In this document: positions 1 through 7,912 of the stretch, piece after piece
Layout: each line of letters begins with the position of its first letter
How positions within the stretch are numbered: position 1 is the first letter of the stretch
Assembly (NCBI GenBank): GCA_023381565.1
Contig: JAMCRR010000151.1
Location: 48,842 to 112,841 of the forward strand
DNA from: Chloroflexota bacterium
GTDB taxonomy: Bacteria; Chloroflexota; Anaerolineae; Anaerolineales; Anaerolineaceae
Length of the DNA: 64,000 nucleotides
Direction of reading: 5' to 3'
Position numbers and translations under genes: made by a program
Notes under the pieces: generated by a model
The model's input: the letters and a program-made list of their open reading frames with translations, nothing else
What the model was told of the DNA's origin: nothing
Databases searched by the model: none

Positions 1-2
1 TC

Positions 3-101
3 GTTTATGTGCTTTTCTACCGCCCGCGCGGACCTGTGAGTGTCAGACAGACGACGGTTGCCGATCACACTCTGCAGCAAGCGCCTTTGGGATTTAGGTA
101 G
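3..101 (+). CDS. C-terminal end of an unrecognised protein, cut by the window start
   Basis: The frame is open from the window edge to a TAG at 99-101. It starts with a hydrophobic stretch (VYVLFY), then RPRGP and a Thr/Gln-rich tail, which looks like the last membrane segment and cytosolic tail of a membrane protein. The same frame continues after the TAG for 32 more codons to a TGA at 198-200, again Thr- and Gln-rich with a second NQTTV motif. The original gene may therefore have ended at 200 and been shortened by a nonsense mutation. The family is not recognised. From 201 to 352 I see no gene, only a small GCGC inverted repeat near 291-305. Confidence 0.35.
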   Translation, partial: VYVLFYRPRGPVSVRQTTVADHTLQQAPLGFR

Positions 102-352
102 ACAACGACGACCGATCGCATAACCACCCAGGCGCCCGTAGACGCCAATCAAACGACCGTCACTAATCGTACGGATACCCAGACACCGGGTTCCGTTTGA
201 TCATGGGGATAGGCACACACCGAGAGTTAAGTTATGTTACCGGCTGAAAATCCGGAGCTACAGAACACGTAGGTCCAGGTATCCGTAAGGCGCATTTATT
301 GCGCATGATTAATAAAACTTGATATATCAGATAAGACAATTGGAGGATTATT

Positions 353-628
353 ATGGGATGGCTTTCATGGATCGTAGTTGGTTTGATCGCCGGTTGGTTA
401 GCCGGAAGAGTAATGCGAGGGGGCGGCTATGGGTTGATTGGGGATATTATCGTCGGCGTGCTTGGCGGATTGTTGGGAGGCTGGATTGCTACTTCACTGC
501 TGCATATCGGCGCTGGGGTGAATGGGATTAACCTGGAGTCGATTGTGGTGGCATTTGCAGGGGCAGTAATACTGCTCATCCTGTTACGGTTGTTGGGGGG
601 TGGAAGAAGGCGAAGTATTTTACGCTAA
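353..628 (+). CDS. GlsB/YeaQ/YmgE family stress-response membrane protein
   Basis: This 91-residue protein has three hydrophobic segments rich in Gly (GGGYGLIGDIIVGVLGGLLGG and the C-terminal VVAFAGAVILLILLRLLGG region) and ends in a basic tail. Length, glycine pattern and the WxSWIVVGLIAGWLAG-like N-terminus are those of the GlsB/YeaQ/YmgE family, once called transglycosylase-associated proteins, which are small inner-membrane proteins linked to general stress. The ATG follows a GGAGG-like site about 8 bases upstream. The biochemical role of the family is not settled. It stands alone and is followed by a strong inverted repeat. Confidence 0.85.
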   Translation: MGWLSWIVVGLIAGWLAGRVMRGGGYGLIGDIIVGVLGGLLGGWIATSLLHIGAGVNGINLESIVVAFAGAVILLILLRLLGGGRRRSILR

Positions 629-640
629 GATCAGCCAATG

Positions 641-687
641 TCCTCCGTGGGTTGCTGCTAAGAGATGACGAGTGTTCCCACGGAGGA
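641..687 (+). terminator. Perfect 11-bp inverted repeat after the GlsB-like gene
   Basis: The arm TCCTCCGTGGG (641-651) pairs perfectly with CCCACGGAGGA (677-687) across a 25-base loop. It lies 12 bases after the stop codon of the GlsB-like gene. There is no T-run after it, so it is either a weak or Rho-assisted terminator or a 3' stabilising hairpin. From 688 to 930 no convincing gene is visible. Confidence 0.4.
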
Positions 688-933
688 CTGTAAACAACGA
701 ATCCACGAAACAACCAAAAAATACGTCGTATTCTTTGTGGATTTATATTTTTATAGTAAAGAATCCGAACTGTAGTTTAGAGTTCGTCGATGACCTTCAT
801 CGGAAATCATGGAGGTATGGATGGATGAAGTGAAGACGACCCTGAACTTGTCTCAATCTACGGGGAAACGCCCCGGAGTGAAAGAAGCCCATTTTACAGA
901 TCATTTGGTAGGAATGGGGTGTGTAGCTACTGA

Positions 934-1255
934 CAATGTTCCTGGAACAACCCGGCTTTATTCCACACCGGCTGGTTCGTGGAGTCGCTCTTTACCCAGA
1001 CGCTGATCATTCACGTCATCCGTACCAATAAGATCCCCTTCATTCAGAGTCAAGCCAGTTGGTCGTTGATCGTCAGCTCATTGATCATCGTCTCAGTGGG
1101 TGCCTGGCTGACGGTTTCTCCGCTTGCAACCACGATTGGATTTGTCATACTTCCACCGATATATTGGCTGTTGCTGGCAATCATATTGATATGTTAGTTA
1201 TGTGATTCTGACTCAAGTGGTAAAGACCTGGTTTTTTCGCAAGTTTGGCGAATGA
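934..1255 (+). pseudogene. mgtA: C-terminal remnant of a magnesium-translocating P-type ATPase (mgtA), frameshifted
   Basis: From about 952 the frame reads ALFHTGWFVESLFTQTLIIH and then VIRTNKIPFIQS, a signature of the last membrane segments of MgtA/MgtB Mg2+ P-type ATPases. It runs to a TAG at 1195-1197. The natural end of the protein then continues one frame over (1199-1255): YVILTQVV, KTWFFRKFGE and TGA. A 4-base insertion around 1195-1198 therefore breaks the gene. The ATP-binding, phosphorylation (DKTGT) and actuator domains are all missing upstream. A weak ATDNV-like match near 910-940 in another frame may be a further scrap. No function is expected. Confidence 0.8.
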
Positions 1256-1267
1256 GGATTATATATT

Positions 1268-2251
1268 ATGGAATATCACTCTACGAATAAACGTCGCCTG
1301 CGAACCAAGCTCATCTTCAATCCCAGTGCAGGGGCAGCCAGAGCATCGCCCATAGAGATTGTGGATGTGATCCATGAGATGCAGAGCTGGAAGCTCGTAC
1401 CGGAAACCTTTCTGGTCGAACCAGGCTGCGATCTGCCAGGGGTGGTCCGAGATGCTCTGGCGCAGGAGATCCGCATGTTCGTGGTCTGCGGCGGTGATGG
1501 GACTATTTCTGCCGTGGCCAGGACGCTGGCCGGTACACACGCCACCCTGGGTATCATCCCCATCGGCACGCAGAATAACACAGCCCTCAGCCTGGGAATC
1601 CCATCCTATATCCCGGCTGCCATCGCCATCTTGCGAACGGGCCGGCGGATCAAAGTGGATGTTGGCATGGCCACCTGCGGCAACATTAAGACCCCTTTCC
1701 TGGAAGTTTGCTCAGTCGGGCTGATTTCGACTCTCTTCCCGTCTGCCGACGATATCCAGCACGGCAACCTTGCACGTGTAGGTGATTTCCTGGCCACATT
1801 GGCCACTTCCCCTCCCGCCGAGATAAATCTATTACTGGATGACAAGCGGGAGATTCACAATCTGGGTCACGTAGTGCTGGTTTCCAATATGCCTTATATC
1901 GGCCTCCATTATCAGGTTAGCACCCTGGCTTCGTTTAAGGACGGCTTGCTCGATGTACTGTTCTTTGCCGACCTATCCAAGATGGACCTGCTGCGCTACG
2001 TTTTCCAGGGCGTGGGTGTCGGCAAGCCGGAAGACCCACGCATCCAGCACTTCCGCGTGCGCAGGGTGGAAATTGATACCCACCCGGCGATGCAGGTTAT
2101 GACGGATGGGACTGCATTAGGTGAAGGGCTGGTGCGGATCGAAGTGCAGCGACATGTCCTGGCAGTAATGGTCGGAATACAGGCGCCAGGATTGCGATCA
2201 GGACCGGGAGAGGACCGTGCGCAGCATATCGATGAAGCAACGCTTGCCTGA
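1268..2251 (+). CDS. Diacylglycerol kinase-like lipid kinase (YegS/BmrU/DgkB family)
   Basis: This 327-residue protein has the two hallmarks of the DAGK catalytic domain: NPSAG at residues 18-22 and the nucleotide-binding CGGDGT at about 74-79, followed by IIPIGTQNNTALSLGIP. These enzymes transfer phosphate from ATP to a lipid such as diacylglycerol, sphingosine or undecaprenol at the membrane. The length is normal and the reading frame is complete. The start ATG has only a weak ribosome site (TGAGGATT). The true substrate cannot be told from the sequence. It follows the mgtA remnant by 12 bases but is probably an independent gene. Confidence 0.85.
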   Translation: MEYHSTNKRRLRTKLIFNPSAGAARASPIEIVDVIHEMQSWKLVPETFLVEPGCDLPGVVRDALAQEIRMFVVCGGDGTISAVARTLAGTHATLGIIPIGTQNNTALSLGIPSYIPAAIAILRTGRRIKVDVGMATCGNIKTPFLEVCSVGLISTLFPSADDIQHGNLARVGDFLATLATSPPAEINLLLDDKREIHNLGHVVLVSNMPYIGLHYQVSTLASFKDGLLDVLFFADLSKMDLLRYVFQGVGVGKPEDPRIQHFRVRRVEIDTHPAMQVMTDGTALGEGLVRIEVQRHVLAVMVGIQAPGLRSGPGEDRAQHIDEATLA

Positions 2252-2257
2252 AGTCAA

Positions 2258-2271
2258 AGGTCACGTGACCT
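2258..2271. repeat. Perfect 14-bp palindrome after the lipid kinase
   Basis: AGGTCAC followed directly by GTGACCT forms a perfect palindrome 6 bases after the lipid-kinase stop codon. It could be a regulator site or a chance sequence; no T-run follows. Confidence 0.25.
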
Positions 2272-2458
2272 GGGAGTGATTAACTCATTGGGTCAGCCAT
2301 CATCAACCGATTGCCAGGCTTCCGGCTTACCCAGGCGTGCATCGTTGGTTAGCGGGCCACCGGACGATCTTTCCCCAGTGGTCATACCAGCCAGGTCTTC
2401 ACAATTTTTTGTATAATGATATCAACTTCGTCTGGTCTTTCGAAGCAAGGAGGGAAAT

Positions 2459-2776
2459 ATGTGTTGTCTGACTACCATTTTGTTAGTGTTCATTCCGCGA
2501 ATCGGCATTGTGTACTGGTGGGTGACGAACCCGCAATCCCACGACCTTCCTTTTGCGAGCTGGGTCTTGCCGGGCCTCCCGGCGTTACCAGCCTGGCTCT
2601 GGACGCTGCTGGGTGGCATTTTCCTGCCCTGGACGACCCTGGCTTACCTCTTTCTTTTCCCGGGGGGTATCGTGGGCTACGAATGGCTCGTATTAGGGAT
2701 CGCTCTCCTGGTTGACCTGGCGGGTCATGGCGGCACATACCGCCACCGCAATCGGCTCTCTCGTCAAAGAAGTTAA
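2459..2776 (+). CDS. Small hydrophobic membrane protein, unknown function
   Basis: The 105-residue product begins MCCLTTILLVFIPRIGIVYWW and has about three hydrophobic segments (8-22, 38-70, 80-93) and a basic C-terminus (YRHRNRLSRQR). An AAGGAGGG ribosome site lies 6 bases before the ATG, and a TATAAT at 2413-2418 may be its -10 element. Similar small Pro/Trp-rich membrane proteins are common in Chloroflexota-like genomes, but I do not recognise a named family. It appears to be a single-gene unit. Confidence 0.6.
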   Translation: MCCLTTILLVFIPRIGIVYWWVTNPQSHDLPFASWVLPGLPALPAWLWTLLGGIFLPWTTLAYLFLFPGGIVGYEWLVLGIALLVDLAGHGGTYRHRNRLSRQRS

Positions 2777-2998
2777 GTTCAACCCATATTGTAAATATTT
2801 TTTGATATTTTATAGGTTGTATTAGGGACGCAGATAGCCATTACGATTAGACTGATACTATAGCAAAAACTTGAAGGCATCCGCAGCCGGCAAGTGCTCT
2901 CGCTCCCGCCGCCACTAGTTGGTCAAGCGTGAAATCTATCCTGTTCGAGAGCACCACCCCGCTGAATCAGTGAAAGTCGTTGGATTAGGATAATCACT

Positions 2999-3574
2999 AT
3001 GGACGAAAAAGAATCGATAAAAACCGAAGCCAATTCTGTATTCCGCCCTCATAGGTCCATGAGCGGCGTTTTGCGATGGATGCTGGTGGTTCTGTTGGCG
3101 TTTGGTTTGGGTGCATTGTTGGTTGCCTTCACGCTCTACTTCCCCACCCGGCAGAAGCTTGACAAAGCCATCACCGACCTGGGGACCGCCAACGCCTCGA
3201 TCACCAGCCAAACCGATCAGATCAAGACGCTGCAGACGGGCAACGAGACTCTGCAAAAGGATCTGGATGCTGTCTCTTTACAAATGTACGTGCTCAAAGC
3301 CTTGTCAGGTGTGCGTGGAGCCAGCCTGGCGGTGGTCGCCAACGATTACGCTGGAGCGCGCCTGTCGTTGATCCAGGCGTCCGAAGCGCTGAACACACTT
3401 TCCGGCTTGCCGGATACGAGTCAAAAAGATGTGTTTACCGCTATGCAACAAAACGCTACCCAGGCCTTGACTGATGTGCAGACATCCAACCTTAAGTCAG
3501 CGCAGCCGGAGCTGGATCAGTTGACAAAGAACTTGACGCAACTGGAGGCTAACCTATCTACTAACAACCCTTAA
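2999..3574 (+). CDS. Membrane-anchored coiled-coil protein, unknown function
   Basis: The 191-residue product has a short cytosolic N-terminus, one transmembrane segment at about 25-47 (LRWMLVVLLAFGLGALLVAF), then an extracytoplasmic region. That region has a heptad-like stretch (residues 55-95, TDLGTANASITSQTDQIKTL) and a second helical half ending in QLDQLTKNLTQLEANLS. It looks like a membrane-tethered helical-bundle protein. No catalytic motif is seen and no family is recognised. The codon use and the clean, long frame support a real gene. Confidence 0.65.
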   Translation: MDEKESIKTEANSVFRPHRSMSGVLRWMLVVLLAFGLGALLVAFTLYFPTRQKLDKAITDLGTANASITSQTDQIKTLQTGNETLQKDLDAVSLQMYVLKALSGVRGASLAVVANDYAGARLSLIQASEALNTLSGLPDTSQKDVFTAMQQNATQALTDVQTSNLKSAQPELDQLTKNLTQLEANLSTNNP

Positions 3575-3730
3575 TAATTTCATCCTCATGGTGTGGCGCC
3601 TAACCGTGCGGTTGAATGGGGGCTATTGCTGAGGTAGTGGTAGCTAAAGCTTTCGTTCGTAAGGATACCACCGGCTGAGATCCGGGCCTAGTTTATGTCA
3701 AGGGATTGATCATTCAAAAGGAGACTCCTC

Positions 3731-3895
3731 ATGTCACTGTTGTGGATTATCATCATAGTACTAGTAGTACTGTGGCTGCTTGGCTTTTTAGGTCGGAACA
3801 TAAGCCCAAGGTTACCGCGCACAGGGGGTTGGATCCACACCCTGATCGTTATCGCCGTCATTCTCGTTATATTAAACCTCCTTGGGGTGGTGTAA
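3731..3895 (+). CDS. lmo0937-family small membrane protein (54 aa)
   Basis: A 54-codon gene starts at ATG 3731 with an AAAGGAG ribosome site 8 bases upstream and ends TAA 3893-3895. The product is two hydrophobic helices (LLWIIIIVLVVLWLLGFLG and the TLIVIAVILVILNLLGVV C-terminus) joined by a short basic loop with RLPRTGGWIH. This helix, G-R-loop, helix pattern and length match the lmo0937-type (DUF5670-like) family, found in stress-gene neighbourhoods of many bacteria. Function is unknown. It is easily missed because of its size. Confidence 0.75.
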   Translation: MSLLWIIIIVLVVLWLLGFLGRNISPRLPRTGGWIHTLIVIAVILVILNLLGVV

Positions 3896-4080
3896 ACCGT
3901 TCTCACTCCGGCGATCAGACCAGGTACGTCAACGCTCGGGAGAAAGTCAGGCACGCTCCGGAAGTGCTATCCAACTTGCATATTCCTCATTAAAAATTGT
4001 CGGGCTGAGTATCGGTTGCGTGTCGATCGCTGCCAGCGTTTTACCAGCTTAGAAGGGGTGTCTGGAAGGAGAAATGTGAT

Positions 4081-6414
4081 TTGGAGCCATCTGCTCATTC
4101 GATCATCAATCGAATTGCTTTTATAGGGAATTACCTGCCTCGTCAGTGCGGCATTGCCACATTCACCACCGATCTTTGTGAGGCTATCGCCGACGAGTAC
4201 AAAAACACTTCGTGCATTGCCCTGCCGGTCAATGATATCGAAGAGGGCTACGATTATCCGCCACGTGTCCGCTTCGAGCTAACCGAGAAGGAAATAGATT
4301 CCTACCGCCGTGCCGCGGATTTCCTCAATATCAACAATGTGGATATCGTGTCATTGCAACATGAATATGGAATTTTTGGCGGACGTGCGGGCAGTTATAT
4401 TCTTGCGCTATTGCATGAGTTGCGCATGCCCATCGTTACCACCTTCCACACGATTTTACGCAACCCCAATCATGATCAGCACCGTGTGCTCGAAGAAATC
4501 GCATCCTTATCGGATCGAGTAGTAGTCATGAGTCTACGCGGCGTTGAATTCTTGCAGGACATCTATCACGTACCGCCCGAAAAGATCGATCTTATCCCGC
4601 ACGGCATACCCGATGTGCCTTTTATGGATTCCAGTTTTTATAAGGATTTGTTTGGGGTGGAAGGCAAAAGTGTTCTGCTTAGCTTTGGGTTGCTCTCGGC
4701 AAACAAAGGCATCGAGAATGTCATTACGGCTCTACCCACCATTCTGGAAAAACACCCGAACGTGGTGTATATCATTGTCGGCGCAACCCACCCTCATGTA
4801 ATTCGAAACGAGGGTGAAAATTATCGGTTATCTTTGCAATGGTTGGCTCGCGAGAAGGGTGTAGAAGCAAATGTGATTTTCTATAATCGCTTTGTGAGTC
4901 TGGATGAACTTGTTCAATTCATCAGCGCCGCGGACATCTACATCACGCCGTATCTTGATGTGGCTCAGATAACCTCTGGCACGCTAGCATACACTCTGGG
5001 AGCTGGCAAGGCGGTCATTTCAACACCCTATTGGTATGCGGAGGAAATGCTTGCTGAGGAACGCGGGGTGCTGGTGCCATTTCAGGACCCGCAGGCGTTA
5101 GCCGGGCAGGTAATCGATTTGCTGGATAATGAATCCAAGCGCCATGCCATGCGCAAGCGTGCCTATCTATTTGGCCGCGATATGATCTGGTCTCAGGTTG
5201 CAAGCCGTTATATGCAAAGTTTTGAACGCGCCCGCAGCGAGCACCATCAATATGCGCAGGCTGATTTCGCAGTTAAACCACTGGATAAAACTACCGGGGA
5301 ATTGCCCCCACTCAAATTGGATCACTTGCACAACATGACGGATGGAACCGGTATACTACAACATGCCATTTTCACCATCCCCAACTACAACGAAGGTTAT
5401 ACCACTGACGATAACACGCGGGCTTTACTGGTAAGCGCGCTCCTCGAAGAAATCGGCAATAAGGAAGCCGCCGGGTTAGCAACCCGCTATCTCGCTTTCA
5501 TTTGGTATGCTTTCAACGCAGAGAACAGGCGTTTTCGCAACTTCATGGATTATCAACATCAATGGCTCGAAGACACAGGCTCGGATGACAGTCATGGCCG
5601 TGCCCTGTGGGCCTTAGGCACTATATTAGGTCGTTCGAATACGCCAACACTTCAAAATATGGCGAGCCGGATATTTCAACAGTCTCTGCTTGCCATCCTC
5701 GAAACGAGCAGTCCGCGCGCCTGGGCATTTGCAATCATTGGCATCCACGAATATCTAGGGCGTTTTGCTGGTGACCGGCGCGCAGGCCAGGTGCAAGAAG
5801 AATTGGCAGGGAGGTTGTTGGGACTTTACCAAAACAATCGTGCGGATGGATGGGATTGGTTCGAGCAAAAGTTGACTTATTGCAACGCTGCTTTATCCCA
5901 TGCCATGCTGGTATGCGGCGAATCCATGCAGAATGCGGCAATGACCGAGGCAGGGTTGGAGTCGTTGAATTGGCTGGCGGAAGTGCAGCACGCGGATTCG
6001 GACGGCAAGTATTTTGTCCCGATTGGCTCCAACGGCTTTTATCCACGAGGTGGTGAACGCGCCCGTTTCGATCAACAACCTACCGAGGCGCAGACGATGG
6101 TCTCTGCCTGCCTTGAAGCGAACCGTATCACGGGGGAAAAAAGGTGGTTCAAGGAAGCCCGGCGCGCGTTTGAATGGTTCCTCGGGCGCAATGACTTACA
6201 CCTCCCGGTCTATGACCCTACGACAGGTGGCTGTCGGGATGGATTGCACCCAGACCGGCCGAATGAGAATCAAGGCGCCGAGTCTACGCTGGCTTTCCTC
6301 CAGGCAGACCTGGAATTAAGACTGACTGAGAACATTACACAGTCTGACGTGCATAATAATAATAATAATGATAAATCATCCCTTCAAACACCAAATTCTA
6401 AGATAGTGGGGTGA
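4081..6414 (+). CDS. GT-B glycosyltransferase (GT4-like) fused to an alpha/alpha-barrel glycosidase-like domain
   Basis: The 777-residue protein starts at TTG 4081, with AAGGAG about 10 bases upstream. Residues about 10-385 form a GT4-type GT-B glycosyltransferase: RQCGIATFT, TTFHTILRNPN, IPHGIPDV, a LLSFGLLSANKGIENVI donor-domain start, and the ADIYITPYLDVAQITSGTLAY nucleotide-sugar site. Residues about 400-745 are a helical region with NYNEGYTTDDNTRALL, typical of (alpha/alpha)6-barrel glycosidase-like domains. The fusion suggests synthesis and trimming of one polysaccharide or glycolipid, in the cytosol. A run of five Asn codons near 6355-6370 sits in the tail. The sugar cannot be assigned. 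Confidence 0.8.
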   Translation: MEPSAHSIINRIAFIGNYLPRQCGIATFTTDLCEAIADEYKNTSCIALPVNDIEEGYDYPPRVRFELTEKEIDSYRRAADFLNINNVDIVSLQHEYGIFGGRAGSYILALLHELRMPIVTTFHTILRNPNHDQHRVLEEIASLSDRVVVMSLRGVEFLQDIYHVPPEKIDLIPHGIPDVPFMDSSFYKDLFGVEGKSVLLSFGLLSANKGIENVITALPTILEKHPNVVYIIVGATHPHVIRNEGENYRLSLQWLAREKGVEANVIFYNRFVSLDELVQFISAADIYITPYLDVAQITSGTLAYTLGAGKAVISTPYWYAEEMLAEERGVLVPFQDPQALAGQVIDLLDNESKRHAMRKRAYLFGRDMIWSQVASRYMQSFERARSEHHQYAQADFAVKPLDKTTGELPPLKLDHLHNMTDGTGILQHAIFTIPNYNEGYTTDDNTRALLVSALLEEIGNKEAAGLATRYLAFIWYAFNAENRRFRNFMDYQHQWLEDTGSDDSHGRALWALGTILGRSNTPTLQNMASRIFQQSLLAILETSSPRAWAFAIIGIHEYLGRFAGDRRAGQVQEELAGRLLGLYQNNRADGWDWFEQKLTYCNAALSHAMLVCGESMQNAAMTEAGLESLNWLAEVQHADSDGKYFVPIGSNGFYPRGGERARFDQQPTEAQTMVSACLEANRITGEKRWFKEARRAFEWFLGRNDLHLPVYDPTTGGCRDGLHPDRPNENQGAESTLAFLQADLELRLTENITQSDVHNNNNNDKSSLQTPNSKIVG

Positions 6415-6442
6415 AAATATCCGTTATTTTTGGAGACAAGCC

Positions 6443-6706
6443 ATGACCCAAGATATCGTTAATAAGCAGAATAAACAAACCCATGGGAAGGTACATGAGT
6501 TGTTAAGCAAACACAGTGCGGAGGATCCAGGCAAGCCGAACGCTAAACGCGAACGGTACCTGGCCTTGCTGAAAAGCCGGTATGGTTACACAAATGAAAA
6601 AGCTGTTGACGAATTGGAGAGACTTCTGAAGCAATTCTACAGTATGAATAAGAGCTTAGGCATCCATCAGCCACGGCCAAATATTAAGCGCCCACATATT
6701 GAATAG
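6443..6706 (+). CDS. Small basic helical protein, unknown function
   Basis: An 87-residue, highly charged protein begins 28 bases after the glycosyltransferase, with GGAGAC upstream. The centre (RERYLALLKSRYGYTNEKAV followed by DELERLLKQF) looks like a helix-turn-helix pair, perhaps nucleic-acid binding. There is no signal peptide or membrane segment. I do not recognise the family. It may share a transcript with the glycosyltransferase and the next gene. Confidence 0.55.
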   Translation: MTQDIVNKQNKQTHGKVHELLSKHSAEDPGKPNAKRERYLALLKSRYGYTNEKAVDELERLLKQFYSMNKSLGIHQPRPNIKRPHIE

Positions 6707-6771
6707 CTTGAAGACACGATCTACATTATTTCAAGACGTAGATTTGGGCAAGTCGTAAAGGAGTATTTTCA

Positions 6772-7176
6772 ATGAAAAAAGAAGTAGGTTTGTGGATTGA
6801 CCATCGCAAGACGGTGATCGTTTCGATCGAAAATGAAGTCGAAGTAACCCGAGAAATAAGATCGAACATGGAGAAGCATGTCCGATTTTCAAGCGGTACG
6901 CATACGAAAGATACCAACAATCCACAAGGCTCGACCGCAGAAGATATGCGAGACCGGCAGTTTGGGGAACACCTGGGTAGATACTATGAGGGGATTATCT
7001 CCCTGATCCGGGATGCAGATTCGATCTGGATATTTGGTCCTGGCGAGGCAAAGGTTGAACTCGAAAATGCCTTAAAGCGTGAAGGACTTGGAGAGCGGAT
7101 CGTGGGTATTGAAACCGTGGATAAGATGACGGATCGCCAAATTGCAGCCAAAATCAGAGATCGTTATTTAAGATAA
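6772..7176 (+). CDS. eRF1/host-attachment-like small protein (translation-associated, tentative)
   Basis: The 134-residue product begins KKEVGLWIDHRKTVIVSIE and ends with IWIFGPGEAKVELENAL and ETVDKMTDRQIAAKIRDRY. The first-strand WIDHRKA pattern, the GPGEAK motif and the VDKMTDRQIAAKVR C-terminus recur in a bacterial family I recall as release-factor (eRF1/Pelota)-like or translational machinery proteins. The assignment rests on memory of that pattern. An AAGGAG site precedes the ATG. A ribosome-related stress role is possible but not shown. Confidence 0.55.
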   Translation: MKKEVGLWIDHRKTVIVSIENEVEVTREIRSNMEKHVRFSSGTHTKDTNNPQGSTAEDMRDRQFGEHLGRYYEGIISLIRDADSIWIFGPGEAKVELENALKREGLGERIVGIETVDKMTDRQIAAKIRDRYLR

Positions 7177-7270
7177 TGAAATTCCTACTGGAGTAGATAC
7201 CATACCGCTAACTCCGCACGTTGAGCATCACTTTACGGGTTCCGAGCTCCTTAGAGACATTGTCATCGGA

Positions 7271-7897
7271 ATGTCCGATGGGTTAACCGTCCCCTTTGCC
7301 CTCGCGGCAGGACTCTCCGGTATTGCCAACTCAACTTCCATCGTCATTACCGGCGGATTGGCGGAGATCGCGGCAGGATCGATCTCCATGGGCCTGGGGG
7401 GTTACCTGGCTGCCAGAAGCGATGCCGAGCATTACGCCACTGAACGTGCAATGGAGCAGCGCGAGGTGGACACGATCCCGGAAGTCGAGGTCGCGGAAGT
7501 GGAACAAGTATTTTTATCTTATGGTCTTGAAAAAGAGCAAAGCAGTCTTGTGGCCAACGCCTTACGTCTGCGCCCGACGGCATGGGTTGATTTCATGATG
7601 CGTTTTGAATTGGGCCTCGAAAAACCGGATCCCAAACGCGCGCTTAAAAGCGCGTTGACCATCGGTCTATCTTACATCGCGAGTGGGCTGATCCCGTTGG
7701 CTCCCTACATCCTGATCCACACAACGGGAACCGCTCTCGGTTATTCGGTTGTTTTTACTCTCGTGGCTCTTCTGATCTTTGGTTACGTTAAAGGTCGCTT
7801 CACCGGGACGCGACCCATTCGCAGCGCTATTCAGACAACGATGATCGGCGGGCTTGCAGCAGCTGCAGCCTTTGGTCTGGCTAAAATCATATCGTGA
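7271..7897 (+). CDS. VIT1/CCC1 family iron/manganese transporter; true N-terminus lies upstream
   Basis: The product closely resembles plant VIT1-type vacuolar iron transporters: GMSDGLTVPFALAAGLSG, ISMGLGGYLAARSDAEHY, the cytosolic metal-binding region with PEVEVAEVEQVFLSYGL, and DFMMRFELGLEKPDPKRALK. Four to five membrane helices are visible. In homologues the conserved region begins earlier with HHFxGxELLRDIVIG. That sequence is encoded here in the same frame upstream of ATG 7271 (about 7232-7270), but the open frame (from 7172) holds no ATG, GTG or TTG. Either an ATT/ATA start is used, or a 1-base indel separates it from the ATG at 7176-7178 that overlaps the previous stop. Such transporters move Fe2+/Mn2+ out of the cytosol. 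Confidence 0.85.
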   Translation: MSDGLTVPFALAAGLSGIANSTSIVITGGLAEIAAGSISMGLGGYLAARSDAEHYATERAMEQREVDTIPEVEVAEVEQVFLSYGLEKEQSSLVANALRLRPTAWVDFMMRFELGLEKPDPKRALKSALTIGLSYIASGLIPLAPYILIHTTGTALGYSVVFTLVALLIFGYVKGRFTGTRPIRSAIQTTMIGGLAAAAAFGLAKIIS

Positions 7898-7912
7898 TGA
7901 TACGGAAATCCT

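Noticed and set aside
809..1006. Open frame of 65 codons upstream of the MgtA remnant
   Set aside because: It overlaps the MgtA frame in another phase; only a weak ATDNV similarity, no ribosome site.
6355..6370. AAT trinucleotide run in the glycosyltransferase tail
   Set aside because: A three-base unit cannot cause phase variation by frameshift; it only encodes a poly-Asn stretch.
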